The notes under the pieces are model-generated. The model searched no databases. It saw only the letters and a list, made by a program, of their open reading frames with translations, and was not told the DNA's origin. DNA of 64,000 nt from Carex sylvatica (taxonomy: Eukaryota; Streptophyta; Magnoliopsida; Poales; Cyperaceae), in assembly GCA_964058845.1 (NCBI GenBank), contig CAXKVR010000021.1:248001-312000 (forward strand), in the 5' to 3' direction. The translations under genes were made by a program, and so were the position numbers. Below, one piece after another: positions 41,501 to 53,086 of the stretch. How positions within the stretch are numbered: position 1 is the stretch's first letter; each line of letters opens with the position of its first letter.

Positions 41501-43563
41501 GTCAAAGACCATACTTTTACAAATATTAATTAATTAATGCAATAACTTACGAGAAAAATTAAGAGAAAGTACCTGAAAATGTTATTGAGAACACTAATGC
41601 TTGACCCGCTTGTGGAAATGGAGAATTGGGGATAAAGTGGGAGTACAACTAGCTTTGAAATATGATCCTTTTTAATCTGCCACCAAATTAGAAATATGTT
41701 ATCATCTTGTCTATAAGTGCAACTAAATAAATAAAAAAAGAAACTCAAAAAGAAGAAGAAAAAAAAGAAGCATTCCCCATCTTTTAGCACAATAATATTA
41801 TAATTAATAAAAGAAATAAAGAAAAATTAGTTTGTGACCTGATTAATCGCTTCCTCAGTGAAGGGATGCCAATATCGCATTCCAACATATATCTTTGCAT
41901 GCAATTTCTTCTCTTCAAGGGCTTCCTTCAGAGCCTCAGCCTGAAAATATATATGATTTAATTTACAGTTATATAGATAAACTTCACCAAGAAATTTGAA
42001 AAAAAAAGAAGGATCACACTATATAATATTATTAGTAGAATATGAGCCCTTTTATAATGTACATTAAGTGAATATTATTAGTAAGGGATAATTACGTCAA
42101 ATAAAGTTAAATGTACCTGTTCATTTGTGATTCTGAGCAAGGGGGACCCACCACCAATAGAAGCATAAGCTTCTTTACTCTTTGGAGCTCTTAGTGCAGA
42201 TATCAGCTGTGCCAGTGGTTTCTGAAGAAATTTGAATAATCTCGGTAACCTTATAATATCCTGTACATATAAATTCAATAAGCAAATCTAAGTGCAATCA
42301 TTATTTAATAGAATACAATTTATGGCTACAAAAACCATTGAAGATAGTTCCAGATATGGATCAAGATGAACTCCTGTCGGGGATTTATTGAAACCCTTAA
42401 ATTCAGAATATGGTAAAGTAACTCCGGACTGGGGTACTACACCACTTATGGGAGTTGCAATGGCTTTATTTACTGTATTCCTATGTATTCTTTTGGAAAT
42501 TTATCTCTTTGTTTTATTGGATATAAATCGTCTTAACAAGTAACTAATATTGTATTAGTAATCTATGGATTAGATAAATCAACATCTAGGTGCTCTAAAT
42601 CTAACAATTTCAAAATTTACCTAAATCAGAACTTATGCACTAAATAGCCAGAGTATTGTTTATTATTGAAATATACAAGAAATGAGAAGAAAATCAAATG
42701 TACCGGATCAGCAAATAGGTTGTATAAAAAAGGTTGAACATCATTTAGGGTTTCGGGTCCACCGAGATTCAATAATAAAACCCCAATTCTTTCTTGTTTA
42801 GTAATCGAATGTACTTCGTCAGGGTTGAATTTGTCAACTACACATGTGTCAGCGGATGAAAGAGCACTTGTAGCAATATCATTCTTCCTTTGTGATCGAT
42901 AAATCAAATTTTGAGGGGCAGACAGGTCATTTTGGTGCAAAACCAGTTTGGATGAACTACCTTTCACAGGGAAGGCAAAAGTCTTTGTTCTATGGCTTGG
43001 ACTGAAAAATGAAGAATAAAAAAAAGAGTAAACCAAAAAATGATAGGGGAAATTTCATGTATACCCCTGAAAACCCTTGAAATTACGTATCCCCCCCTCC
43101 AAAATTCATAATATCATATTTACCCTTCTATAATTCAAAAACTCACAAATTCACCCAATTTATTGACTTTTCTATTAAAATTTGTTTAAATTTATGAAGT
43201 ACCCATTTTACCCTTTCTTAAAAAATAAAAATATTTATTCCGTACAAAGAAAAAGGTTCCTTTGTGGTTGACAAACCAAATTTTGAGGGGGTAGACAAGT
43301 CATTTTGGTGCAAAACCAATTTGGATAAACTATATTTCAGGGAAAGCAAGAGTCTTTATTCTATGGCTTAGACAGAAAAAAAAAAAAAATGTAACAAGAA
43401 AGACTAAAAATTGATATTAAGCAGATCTGAAGTTATCTACAAGCAAAATTGAAGCACTACAAAGTTTAAAATAAGAAAAAAAAACTTACATTTTTGTAAT
43501 TGTATGGCCTTGGGGCAAGTTAGTCACTTTATTAGAGAAAACCTTAGTTTGCATTGACTCCAT
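38572..43563 (-). CDS. FC1: Ferrochelatase, type 1 (no LHC-like tail)
   Basis: Nine exons join in frame: 43490-43563, 42704-43001, 42117-42260, 41839-41940, 41573-41676, 41236-41362, 40327-40479, 39458-39558 and 38572-38896, giving 475 aa. The enzyme inserts Fe2+ into protoporphyrin IX, the last step of haem synthesis, in plastids. Residues 1 to about 90 are a poorly conserved targeting region. The catalytic domain starts at [25 protein letters not shown], with [57 protein letters not shown] (metal-site His), [15 protein letters not shown] and [21 protein letters not shown] (catalytic Glu region). The C-terminus ends in a hydrophobic anchor, [18 protein letters not shown], instead of the LHC-like motif of plant FC2. 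The exon 8 donor is a weak AAG/GTCCTA. Introns 6, 7 and 8 each hold a type alpha MITE. Confidence 0.93.
38955..39356. mobile_element. Type alpha palindromic MITE in FC1 intron 8
   Basis: Ends are 'gagtgaggctatgatactat' and 'tagtaccatagcctcactc'. The flanks 'cagcatgct' (38,945-38,953) and 'cagcgcgct' (39,357-39,365) match at 7 of 9 bases, an aged 9-bp duplication. Confidence 0.88.
39740..40039. mobile_element. Type alpha palindromic MITE with a perfect 9-bp target duplication (FC1 intron 7)
   Basis: Ends are 'gagtgaggctacagtactat' and 'tagtaccatagactcactc'. The sequence aaatgacaa directly borders it on both sides (39,731-39,739 and 40,040-40,048). It is 300 bp and shorter than its relatives because one arm is partly lost. 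Confidence 0.93.
40727..41028. mobile_element. Type alpha palindromic MITE in FC1 intron 6
   Basis: It runs from 'agtgaggctatggtaaattt' to 'agtaccataacatcactc', with paired arms around 'cggtctagaatctttagatc'. Part of the left arm is deleted. Confidence 0.82.
43257..43374 (-). pseudogene. Relic duplicate of FC1 exon 2 inside intron 1
   Basis: About 118 bp matches the 5' half of exon 2 and its acceptor (42,888-43,002), sharing 'gtcattttggtgcaaaacca', 'ttctatggctt' and 'tttgaggggg'-like runs. The acceptor CAG has changed to CTG-type sequence, and the frame soon meets a stop (GAA ATA TAG), so it should not be used as an exon. Confidence 0.85.
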
Positions 43564-44345
43564 GGAATCAAAACCTACAAATGAGAACTCAAATACTACA
43601 CTAGATTTCTCACATATAAACTAATATTTACAAAATTGAACCTCAGGCGAATCAAATTCTCACCGAACTTCACCTATTTTTGTGAGATTTCTCAACGCGA
43701 TTCGCTCTCCTCTTCCGATTGCTGGAGAAAGGTCAGACGCGATTCCTTTCTTGTTTGAGCGAAGAAGAAATCGTTCTGATCAGATTCTCAAATTCTTCCG
43801 ATTTGATTTCATTTATGTTTCTCTTTTCTCTTCTTTGTTTCCTTTTTCAGCTTTGACCAGTCATTGGAAGCCCATTCTCTGTAGTACCTCAAATTTTGAG
43901 TTTAGATCTGTCTGGAAATAGAAATCAGAGGTTCTTTCAATATTCGTGCGGATTGTGATCGGACAGTCCAGATATAATATCAATATTCCGTTACCTTATG
44001 GGTATATTACATATCTTCACAGAGACAAAAAGGAATTCGCAACCTCTGAGATATCTCATATTTTGCGTGACATTTTGGAAAATCTCAACTGTTTCAATAC
44101 GTTTTACGCGAATCTCAAAGCGAAAATAATAGTGGCCCCCTACGCCACCCCGAATAGGCACCGGACAGGTCGGTCACGCAAAATATGAGATACCTCAGAG
44201 GATAAGCACTCGACAAAAAGAGGGTAAAGATTTTAACAGCGTAGTTTTTTCTTCATGCAACACACAAATCATATATAGTGTCATATTGATTCTATAGTCT
44301 GCGCGCTGCTTGAAGTCTAAACTACTCTGTTAAATTCTTTACCCG
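43564..44345. promoter_or_regulatory. FC1 5' region with three different MITEs
   Basis: A type epsilon MITE at about 43,880-44,003 ends 'aatattccgttacctta'. A second palindrome has 29-bp arms at 44,043-44,071 and 44,173-44,201 ('cctctgagatatctcatatt' against 'aatatgagatacctcagagg'). A type zeta MITE spans about 44,222-44,343; its flanks share aaaaagag. The leader next to the start is AT-rich with no clear TATA box. Confidence 0.65.
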
Positions 44346-45609
44346 AAAAAGAGGGTGTTAGGAATGATGATATCATTTTGTCAGTGGACATGTTTCATTT
44401 ATTTAATGCCAACCATTTTATTCGAGTACGGGTGTTAATACAACACGTTGTATTACTTGTCACCACAACATTTATAATTTATAAAAAGTTGCCTCTAATG
44501 ACTTCCATGTTCATAGAAAAAAGAAACTTTTTATAAAATTTGACCGCATGATAAGCAGTTGGTAAATGGAGAGTTTCATGTATATGTCCTTCAAAAAAAT
44601 TGAAATTACATATTTTTTTCTTCAATTTAAATAATATATTTCCCTTTCTATAATTGATAATAATAACACTCAATAGCTTCCAAGTTCATTGACAATGTTT
44701 TTGGGACACTGTAACAATAAGTAAATTGGGGAGACAATATCCAAACTTTTTTTTTGTTTTCAATAAAATAAAATAAAATAAACAGACAATTTTTTCGAAA
44801 AAATTTCATTTTTACTAGAGACGCAGTTATTAGCTGTGATGTGTGCCTGATCAGAATGAAACTCCTGGCCTATGCGCACCTACAGAGTGCGTGGATGGTA
44901 AGAATGAATTCTTTTAGAAACCAATGATAAGATCAAAACTTTCAAATTTTAAAATCATGACTAATTTTTTTTTTTTTTGCTTGCAATGTACACTACATAG
45001 TGTATCAGCAGGCATCGGGTGTCAAGATGAGCGTTGGATGAAATTAAATTCAAAACACATCTTAGGATTCATGTATCAAAGCATCATATATATATATAGG
45101 TAGGTTTACATTGCAAAACACCATAGTCTCACTCTTTTTATTTTATAACATTATACGTGTATTATGTGTTTAATATATTTATTTATTTGTTATATGTTTG
45201 AATTAAATTATTTAAGCTATCAATTTACTCCATAATAATTTAAGCTATATATCAACAACAAGTACATACAAATTAAATTGTTAATGTACCAAGTATGAAC
45301 ATTCAAACAGGATTGAACAGTATGTTGAAGCAAACAAGTGAAGCAACAAAATACCCCTTAAACAACAAAATAGTCAAATTTTATTCATCCAAATTTCTTT
45401 GTTTGTACACAGTTTGAAAACAAAAGATATATAACAACAAACAATGCAAACCAAACCCTGGCAGCCTCTGCCTGTCAAATTAAAAACAAACAAACAAACA
45501 ATGGAAACCAGAGGTAGTAATAGTAGGATTGATTTATGATTTTATTCCCACGACTATTTCGGAAACAAACATGTCGACACCTCATTGACATAAGAAACAA
45601 TCTCAGAAC
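44346..45609. other. Intergenic DNA, no gene seen
   Basis: A stretch at about 44,565-44,665 ('gagagtttcatgtatatgtc') resembles the segment at 43,050-43,150 in FC1 intron 1 ('gaaatttcatgtatacccct'), so both may be the same dispersed repeat. A small TA run with 'accatagtctcactc' at about 45,087-45,136 is a MITE remnant. Confidence 0.45.
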
Positions 45610-47728
45610 GAGGGGTATTTATTGTTGAATTAAAAGTTTTAATTTTAAGTTGAGGAGAGCTTAAATTTCTTATTGATTTTATGTTTCAATCATGTCCTAC
45701 ATTCTTATCTTCACTTTTTTTTTTTTAATTCAAATAGTTGATTAAAACTGTCCAACATTATCTCTATATTAAAATATACTTGGAGATGAAATTATATAGT
45801 ATTTTTTTAAATTACTATTTTTAGATAGGTACAAAATCTTTGTTTTTGGATGGTCAAGGATTTTCTGATAAATAGTAATTTTGTACCTATCTAAAAAATA
45901 GCAAAAAAAAATCTAAATTTTTGTTTCTAAGTACATTTTAATATTGAGAGGGTTCAGATCGACTGTTTAAATATTAAAAACAAATATAAGAATGTGGAAC
46001 ATGATTGTAACACAAAATCAACAGGACATTTGAGCCACATCCTCTTTTTAAGTTTGGTTTATTGAGAAATATGAATTAAAGGCACACGCTTGGTCAATCT
46101 AGGTATATGATCTATGGATTTAAATATCTGAATCTAGTTTCAAATGGTTAAAGTTTCAAGTCTGTTGAATTTACCAATAAACAAATTAGAATCTGTATCA
46201 TCTCAGGCACCTGAAATGCAAGTGGTAAATATGAATTATTCTTTTAACTTGGCGCAAATCTCAAAGTAAACTTTCTATAGTTTCAATAAGCAACAAATTA
46301 AGTTTGATCTAACTGAGATTAATCTGAGCTGTTTGTTTTTTTAAATTGCACTTCAGGTACTTGGCCATCAGAGGGACACGGACTAAAAAAAATTATGTCA
46401 ATTTTGATGAAGAGTTCTTTCTGAGGTTTTGTAGTTACCACCCAAATAAATCACAATTAATTTATTAACATTCAATTGGTCAGATTTTAAAATCTACCAC
46501 TCACGCGCACCCAGTCTACGCATCAAATTTAGCTTGTGCGCACACTAAAGAGGCACACCAATTTGACACACCTACTGAAAAAGTGAACCAATTTAATGCG
46601 TATATTGAGAAAGCACACCCATTTAATGGATTTTTTTTATAAATCATAATTAAAAAAATAATTTTTATTAATCTAGCATGATTGCTTTTTTTTTTTTTCA
46701 AAAACCAGAAGGACCGGAGGAGCCTTCCGGTCTCCCTATTTTTATTCATTTTTCATATTTAATCCTATTTGTCGGTGCAGTCACCGTGTAACGATTTTTT
46801 TTCTTTTCACTTTTCTTCTTCTTTTTCTTTTCACTTTTTTTTCTTTCCTTCCGGTCTCACCAATTTTTATACTTGTCGGTGGCGACTGTGCAGCCACGTT
46901 TTTTTCTTTTTCTATAAATCCTCTTCTCTCTCCCCAAGTCAAACATAAACTCAGAAAACTTAAATTTTTTCTTCTCCGTCATTTTTAGCTGATAATCAAG
47001 CTCCAGCGAAATATTGTGTTTTTACATATTGGCCTCTTCATTGTGTTGGTAGATTTCATCTAAATATTGTAGTGATTTTTTTTTTCAATTACTATCATAT
47101 TTTAGGTTGTAAAATTAAAAATGACATCAACAGTTAATTTTAACAATTTATAAAATCAAGTTTAGTTACTCTGTTAAATTAATATTAAATTTATAAAATC
47201 CGCTATGTATGAAGATGCAACTGCTACACAAGGTTCACGAAGAAGCGTATCTGGTAACCGTCCATCTGGTAGGCAAGCAGAGCCATATGGTAGCTGACCT
47301 ATAGCTAGTCGTCTGATGAGAAAAATATTTAGACTTAAATAACACTGAATAATTGTGAGTAAAATCATGATGATTACCCAACGAAAACAAGCATTTAGTT
47401 TTATTAATACTTTATCATTGACAATAGTATTGTATTGATTTGATTTTTTTTATTTTGGACTTGTTTGGTTTTTTGGATTTGCATTCTATAAATAATTTTG
47501 GAACGTTCGATTTGCATTTTAGAACATTAAATTTGTTAATGAAACATACATACAAGTTCACACAAAATATACAAGTTAAAACATACACAAGTTAAACTTC
47601 ATTTATACGTTCTCTGTCCCTAGTAGCTCTGAATTTCGAGTCGCTATATTTATTGGGTTTTTCTTTATGCCATTGAGTATGATTTACCATTGATGCTGAG
47701 GCACCACCATCTCCTATGGCACACCCGT

Positions 47729-49890
47729 CTATTCTAATATTTTGTAAGACTCCAAAATATCACTTGGATCAGCATACATGGCGCCTTCAGGAACATGGAC
47801 CTCTGAATAAATTGGTGCTTGGTCGCGAAGATCATCGCTGACATCAATATCTCTAAGATCAGTTGAAAGTCCTGCCTCATTGAGCATGGCTCTGAACAGT
47901 GCGATATGCCCGAGATCGGATAGGACTACTTTCAAGCAAGAGAAGTCCAAAAGCCTTCTGTCCGCGTGTCTACACCATGCTAATTTCTTTGGCGGTCTGG
48001 TTCAATTGACGAAATCTCTACAAGAAAATGATATATTTAAAAGATAATTTGTGTGATACAACAAAATAAGTTCATATATTAAAAAAAAATTAAAATACTT
48101 ACGGTTCGAACTTGAATTACGGCATCTGAGACATACCTAAGATTTGCAACGTCTCTCGGTTCGGGCATTGCCTGGCTCAGAATTCCAGGATTGACCTGAC
48201 GCTGAAAAATTGTATACATGCCATTGATGAAGAACCATTCCATATACTCGTGATACCTTGGAAAAAAAATAAAACTTATTAACTATTTCATAGCATTGTT
48301 AAATGTAGATATTTTATTTTCTATCTTAAATTAAATCGTACCTATCCGGAAGATAAGGAGTAAAGACTCCATTTTCATACCGAGTTACGAAATTCAGAGA
48401 AGGTGTCGTGATATATTCACTAAAATGTTCGTTCCAGTCCACAGAGATTCCGTCAGCATACAACCCATTCGCTCGTGTCCATTTGCGAATCTCTTCAAGA
48501 TCTCTAAAGGATGGCGGAGCCTGCGGAGGAACTGCCGAAAAACCCTCTCGGGAAGGTGAATCTCTACCACCTAGAAATGGATGCACCACACGCGACATGC
48601 AAATAATGCCTGGTCTCTTATCCCGACCGAAGGTTGGAGGTATTGGTAACCCCTGTACGACCTCCAGTTGACAACATTGGCCTTCAAACGCTCAAACTGA
48701 TCTCGATATTGCTTTGTGCCTAAGTTGTAAACACATGACAATTACATATTGAATCAACACAAACTTATATGGAAAAACATAATATTTATTATTAAAATGT
48801 ACCTACCCTAGGGTTACCTTCCCAAGCATGCAGAATAGTCTACTTTGCTCCAAAAGCCAGTCTCTCATCCATGACTTCGTCGCCAAATTGTGGGTTATGT
48901 GGTACGGGCCGACCTATAGCAAACCGAGTCCAAGATCACATCTGCAGTAGTAATAATGGACCATGAATTAAAACTGATTTATATCTGGATACGCGTGACA
49001 ACTCGCGATACAGGCAAGCGAGTATAGCACCTCCCCAATTGTAGTAGTTGACACCTTGAGGACCCAAATCTTTCACGAATTGTAAGTACATTAATGAGAC
49101 AGAACTTGAATTCGAATTCGGAAACATGATAGACCCGAACAAGTCCATTGCATATGCTTGTGTGTACTGATTGATTATTTCCTGGTCATCCACTAGTTTC
49201 AAGTTCAACATGTTAAATTTTGTTCTCAACTATACAAGACGCATATAGTTCTTTAAGACTATTGTTTTCTCGTTGGGTTTACCCGCATGCTCAACCTTTT
49301 TATAATAAAAATCATCATCATCTCATTCAAAACCATCATACACTTCATGTCCTAGGCAATCTAAGATCAATTGTGAATAATGATCATCGGTACATCCAGA
49401 GATAGCCCTCCCTGTAAACATAGATGTTAAACAAAATTATACTAGTACAAAATTTCAATTAATAACAAAAGTATAAATTAGTAATAAAAAATATGTTACC
49501 GGTAACAGATAAGCCCCACAAACAGCTAACATTTTTCAATGTTACTGTGCACTCTCCCACCAGAAGATGAAAACTATTCGTCTCGGGCCTTCACTTCTCA
49601 ACGAGAGCAGTAATCAATTCTCTATCAATCAAACAATAATGGACATCAACTATCTGATACAAGCCTAAATTCTTCAAACCTTCTTTCATCTTTTCTTGGT
49701 ATTCAACGCCCATTTTGTCACTATCAGGATGCAGTGCATAATCGGGTTGGAATGATAATTGTCATGCAAAAAAGTTTAACCAAAAATTAAATTCGAATTC
49801 TAAAATTTAAACAAATACCCTCGTATTCGCCACATGCATTTTAACTTATGTTGAAAGCAACTGCAATATAGAGTCTTCATCTTGCATTTT
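47729..49890 (-). pseudogene. Plant mobile domain (PMD) protein, MAIN-like / 'PP7 long form' type, decayed
   Basis: Read on the minus strand, conserved PMD blocks appear in order: LITALVEK-stop-RPETNSFHLLVGECTVTL (49,5xx), KNVSCLWGLSVTG, DDQEIINQYTQAYAMDLFGSI and YNWGGAILACLYRELSRVSRYKS (48,936-49,229), SWTRFAIGRPVPHNPQFGDEV, DERLAFGAK and TILHAWEGNPR, then ICMSRVVHPFLGG and FSEYITTPSLNFVTRYENG (48,326-48,598) and a C-terminal part ending at 47,729. Five in-frame stops are seen at 49,591-93, 49,323-25, 49,230-32, 48,936-38 and 48,840-42; at least four stand where the family has Trp. Frame changes occur near 48,600-48,700. Plant PMD genes are known both as host silencing factors (MAIN, MAIL1) and as passengers of transposons; the position between terminal repeats fits the latter. 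Confidence 0.85.
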
Positions 49891-50039
49891 TCACTACAAT
49901 ATAATTAAATACATAAAAAAAATATTAACATGCAAATCCAATTCAATATTGACATGCACAACATGCAAACCCAATTAACTATTAACATTCATTTTATTAC
50001 TTTACATTATTCTACAATTACACTAAAAAAAATCATTCA

Positions 50040-50630
50040 ACAATTATTATATGCATGTACACTAAATAATTCTACAATTAATAGTTATACTATATAAACT
50101 TAAATTACACGAGAAAAATAAATATGAATTACTACATAAACCATTTATACTTAAATTACACTAGAAAAATAAATATGAATTACTACAATTATTACAAAAA
50201 CCATTTATATTACAATTACTACGTAAACTATTTATTTATACTACATGCAAATAAATTACTACATAAACCATTTATTTATACTACAATTACTACATAAACC
50301 ATTCATACAACTATACACATAAAACATTTTGTTATACTAATTACACATAAATTACTACATAAATCAATTTTTATACTACAATTACAACATAAATCATATA
50401 TTTATACTACAATTACTACATAAACCATTTATACGACTAAAAAAAATACACATAAACCATTTATTTATATTACATGCAAATAAATTACTACATAAACAAT
50501 TTATTTATACTACAAAAAGAAAAAATTATACATACATTATTTATTTATACTACAATTACTACATAAACCATTTATACTACTAAACCATTTATTCTAATCA
50601 TTTATTCATAATTTTGGATTATTTATCAAA
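50040..50630. repeat. AT-rich degenerate tandem repeat inside the Mutator-like element
   Basis: About 15 to 20 imperfect copies of a roughly 30-bp unit made of 'aattactacataaaccattt' and 'atttatacta', between the PMD pseudogene 5' side and the right terminal repeat. Confidence 0.85.
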
Positions 50631-50889
50631 AATAAAAAATTAAACATATACTGAACGAAACTTGTAGATCTGAAGCTTTTCTTGTTCTTCTTTCAAAAAT
50701 ACATAAATCTATATAACTAGAATTAAAAAAAATGGTGAAACAACGGTTTGAGAGGAAAAAAGGGAAGGAAAGAAGAGAGGAAGAAGAAGATGGGAGGAGA
50801 CAGAGACTTCTGCGGCAAATAAAACTCTCCCATATTTATTTATGATCTTCTGCGGCAAATAACACTCTCCATATATTTAAAGATCTTCT

Positions 50890-51120
50890 GCGGCATAAAT
50901 GGGCAGAGACCGGACCGTCCCTCCGGTCTTGAAGAAGTAAATTTTGGGACCGGACCGTCCCTCTGGTCTTGTGCCTAGTGAGATCTTCTGTGGCGCTGTC
51001 CACACTTTCGCAATAAAATAACTAAATTCCGAATAAAAATAGAGAGACCGGAGGGCTCCTCCGGTCTTGAGAAAAGGATAATGTTGACACCAGAGGGCTC
51101 CTCCGGTCCTTCTGGTTTTT
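50890..51120. repeat. Four GC-rich short hairpins at the inner edge of the right terminal repeat
   Basis: Copies of 'gaccggaccgtccctccggt' and 'gaccggagggctcctccggt' are spaced about 40-60 bp apart, standing out from the AT-rich surroundings. A matching hairpin is at 46,707-46,735 in the left terminal repeat. Confidence 0.75.
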
Positions 51121-52037
51121 GAAAAAAAAAAATAATCATATTAAATTAGTAAAAATTATTTTCTTAATTATGATTTATCAAAAAAAATCAATTTAATGCA
51201 CGTACTGGAAATGGTGCACCAAATAATACGCTAGTTGAGGGTGCGGGTGCGCAACAGTTTAACAAAAAAACACGCACTTTTTTTAAATAGAAAACTACAC
51301 TTGATATGATATGAGTTAATGTCAGAAGATAAGTGCACCAGGAAAGAAGAGGAGACGCATTTTTTAAGTTTATATGCTTTGACTTGCTTGCAATTATTTT
51401 TCACCCACTATGACTTTCTTTCATGAGGATACGGGTTGGTGCGCCTTTCCAGTATGTGCATTAAATTAGTGTATCTTTCAGAGTGCGCACCAGTTTAATT
51501 TATTGCACAGACTAAATTTGCGTGGGTGGTAGATTTTAAAATCTAACTAATTGAGTGGTATTTAATTAATTGTGATTTATTAAGGTGCTAACTAAATTAT
51601 TTTAGGTTTTTCTTTTATGTTAAAATTTCTAGAGCTTTCTTTTGATTGCACAAGTTTACCAATGTTGGGTGAGAAATTGAAATTATAATTTGCACATGAT
51701 GAATAATTTAATCATGATTACCTTTTCTATTTGAGAAATTAAAACTAGCTACCTGTTTCACTAAACGAAACAAAAGTCTTAAATAGCATCTAAAACTAAA
51801 TTATATTACTGACAAACCATCTGAGAATTAAAACCAGCATCATTATCTAGTCTCTAAACTGGGTAATATATATTGTGTACCTGATATAAACAATACTGTG
51901 ATAATTATGGAACTTCATTCCTTGGTTAGTAACGGATATTATTCCTGGGTTGTAAATCAAGTCCGACAAGAAAATAGTGCAACCCCAATAATATTCTCAA
52001 ATCAAAAATAAATGAATAAATATAAGACACTGGTATG

Positions 52038-52535
52038 TGGGGCTGCACAAAAAGCTCGCGGCTCGCCTCTAGCTCGCTCGTTAACAACTCGCTCAGTAGT
52101 GGATTGAGCTGTTAACGAGCCAGCTCGACTCAGGCTCGGGCTAAAATAAACGAGCTGAGCCATGGGTCAGCTCAGCTCGTTAAGCTACTGTAGATTTAGA
52201 ATTTAGTCCCGTATAATTTTAAGTCAAGTCTCATTTTTAAAGGCACAATTATGCCAAATTGGTGTATTTTTAGTCTGGGAAGAACAGGACAATTTCTTAA
52301 ATTTTTTAAATGAATTTTCTTATTTTTATATTTTTGAATTTGTATAATAACAACTCAATAAAGCCCAGCGAACCAGCTCGCAAGTTAGCTCGGACTAGCT
52401 TTTTACGAGCGAGCCAAGGGCTTTTAGCTTAGATGACCTAGATCTAGCTCGCTCGGTCCAGACTCGGGCCAAAATAAATAAGCCAAGCTAAGGCCCAGCT
52501 TGGTCCGAGTCCGAGCCAGCTCGTTTACACCCCTA
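52038..52535. mobile_element. hAT-like MITE, 498 bp, perfect 8-bp target duplication
   Basis: Ends are 'tggggctgcacaaaaagctc' and 'gagccagctcgtttacaccc' (to 52,535). The flanks are ctggtatg on both sides (52,030-52,037 and 52,536-52,543). The interior is full of 'agctcg' and 'cgagct' words. Copy B has the empty site near 63,025-63,032 (acggaatg). Confidence 0.9.
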
Positions 52536-53086
52536 CTGGTATGTGTGCCCATAAAAGTTCAAAAATATTTTAGAATAGAAATAATAATTCTCTCTCATAA
52601 AATGATATCCTTGACTTTGCATTAGCAAAACGAAAGAGAAATTTCTCTAGTGTACACTTCAAACAAGGTCATAAGAACAAAACATTACAATTATGAGTGA
52701 AATTCAGGCCACACTGATGTTACATTAACAAACCTGACACAGAATCACATCAACATTAATAACTAAAAGACAAAATTATAGAACTCCAGTGGCATCAATA
52801 CAACACAGTAATTTCCCACTAAAGTACTGGTACCAAACCATCACAAACCTGTACTGGTACCAGTAACACCACATCCAAAGTACAAGTTTCCAAAATCCGC
52901 CTTGGTAGCTAAACTCAGGTACTCAAAATAATCTATTAAAGCCCCTTTATCCCAAAATTACATCCACACCATCAATAATAGTAGGAAATTGCAAAATACA
53001 CCAACAACACATTACATATTATAAGACATTAATACAACTGAGCAATATATGAAAGCTCCTCCAAGTTATCCTGAACAAGGATATTG

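Larger units (their letters stand above)
46431..51601. mobile_element. Mutator-like element carrying a PMD pseudogene, about 5.2 kb
   Basis: Long terminal inverted repeats of about 300 bp lie at both ends (46,431-46,740 and about 51,080-51,601, the right one with extra sequence inside). They share 'ttagttaccacc'-like tips, 'aataaatcacaattaat', 'agattttaaaatctaccac' and GC-rich 'gaccggagg' hairpins at their inner borders. Flanks 'tgaggtttt' (46,422-46,430) and 'ttaggtttt' (51,602-51,610) agree at 8 of 9 bases. Copy B of the duplication has the uninterrupted site. No transposase is visible, so it is non-autonomous. The exact ends are uncertain by about 10 bp. Confidence 0.85.

Noticed and set aside
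48840..49593. UGA/UAG recoding in the PMD frame
   Set aside because: Plants do not have the selenocysteine system, stops are both TGA and TAG, and frame changes are also present, so ordinary decay is the better explanation.
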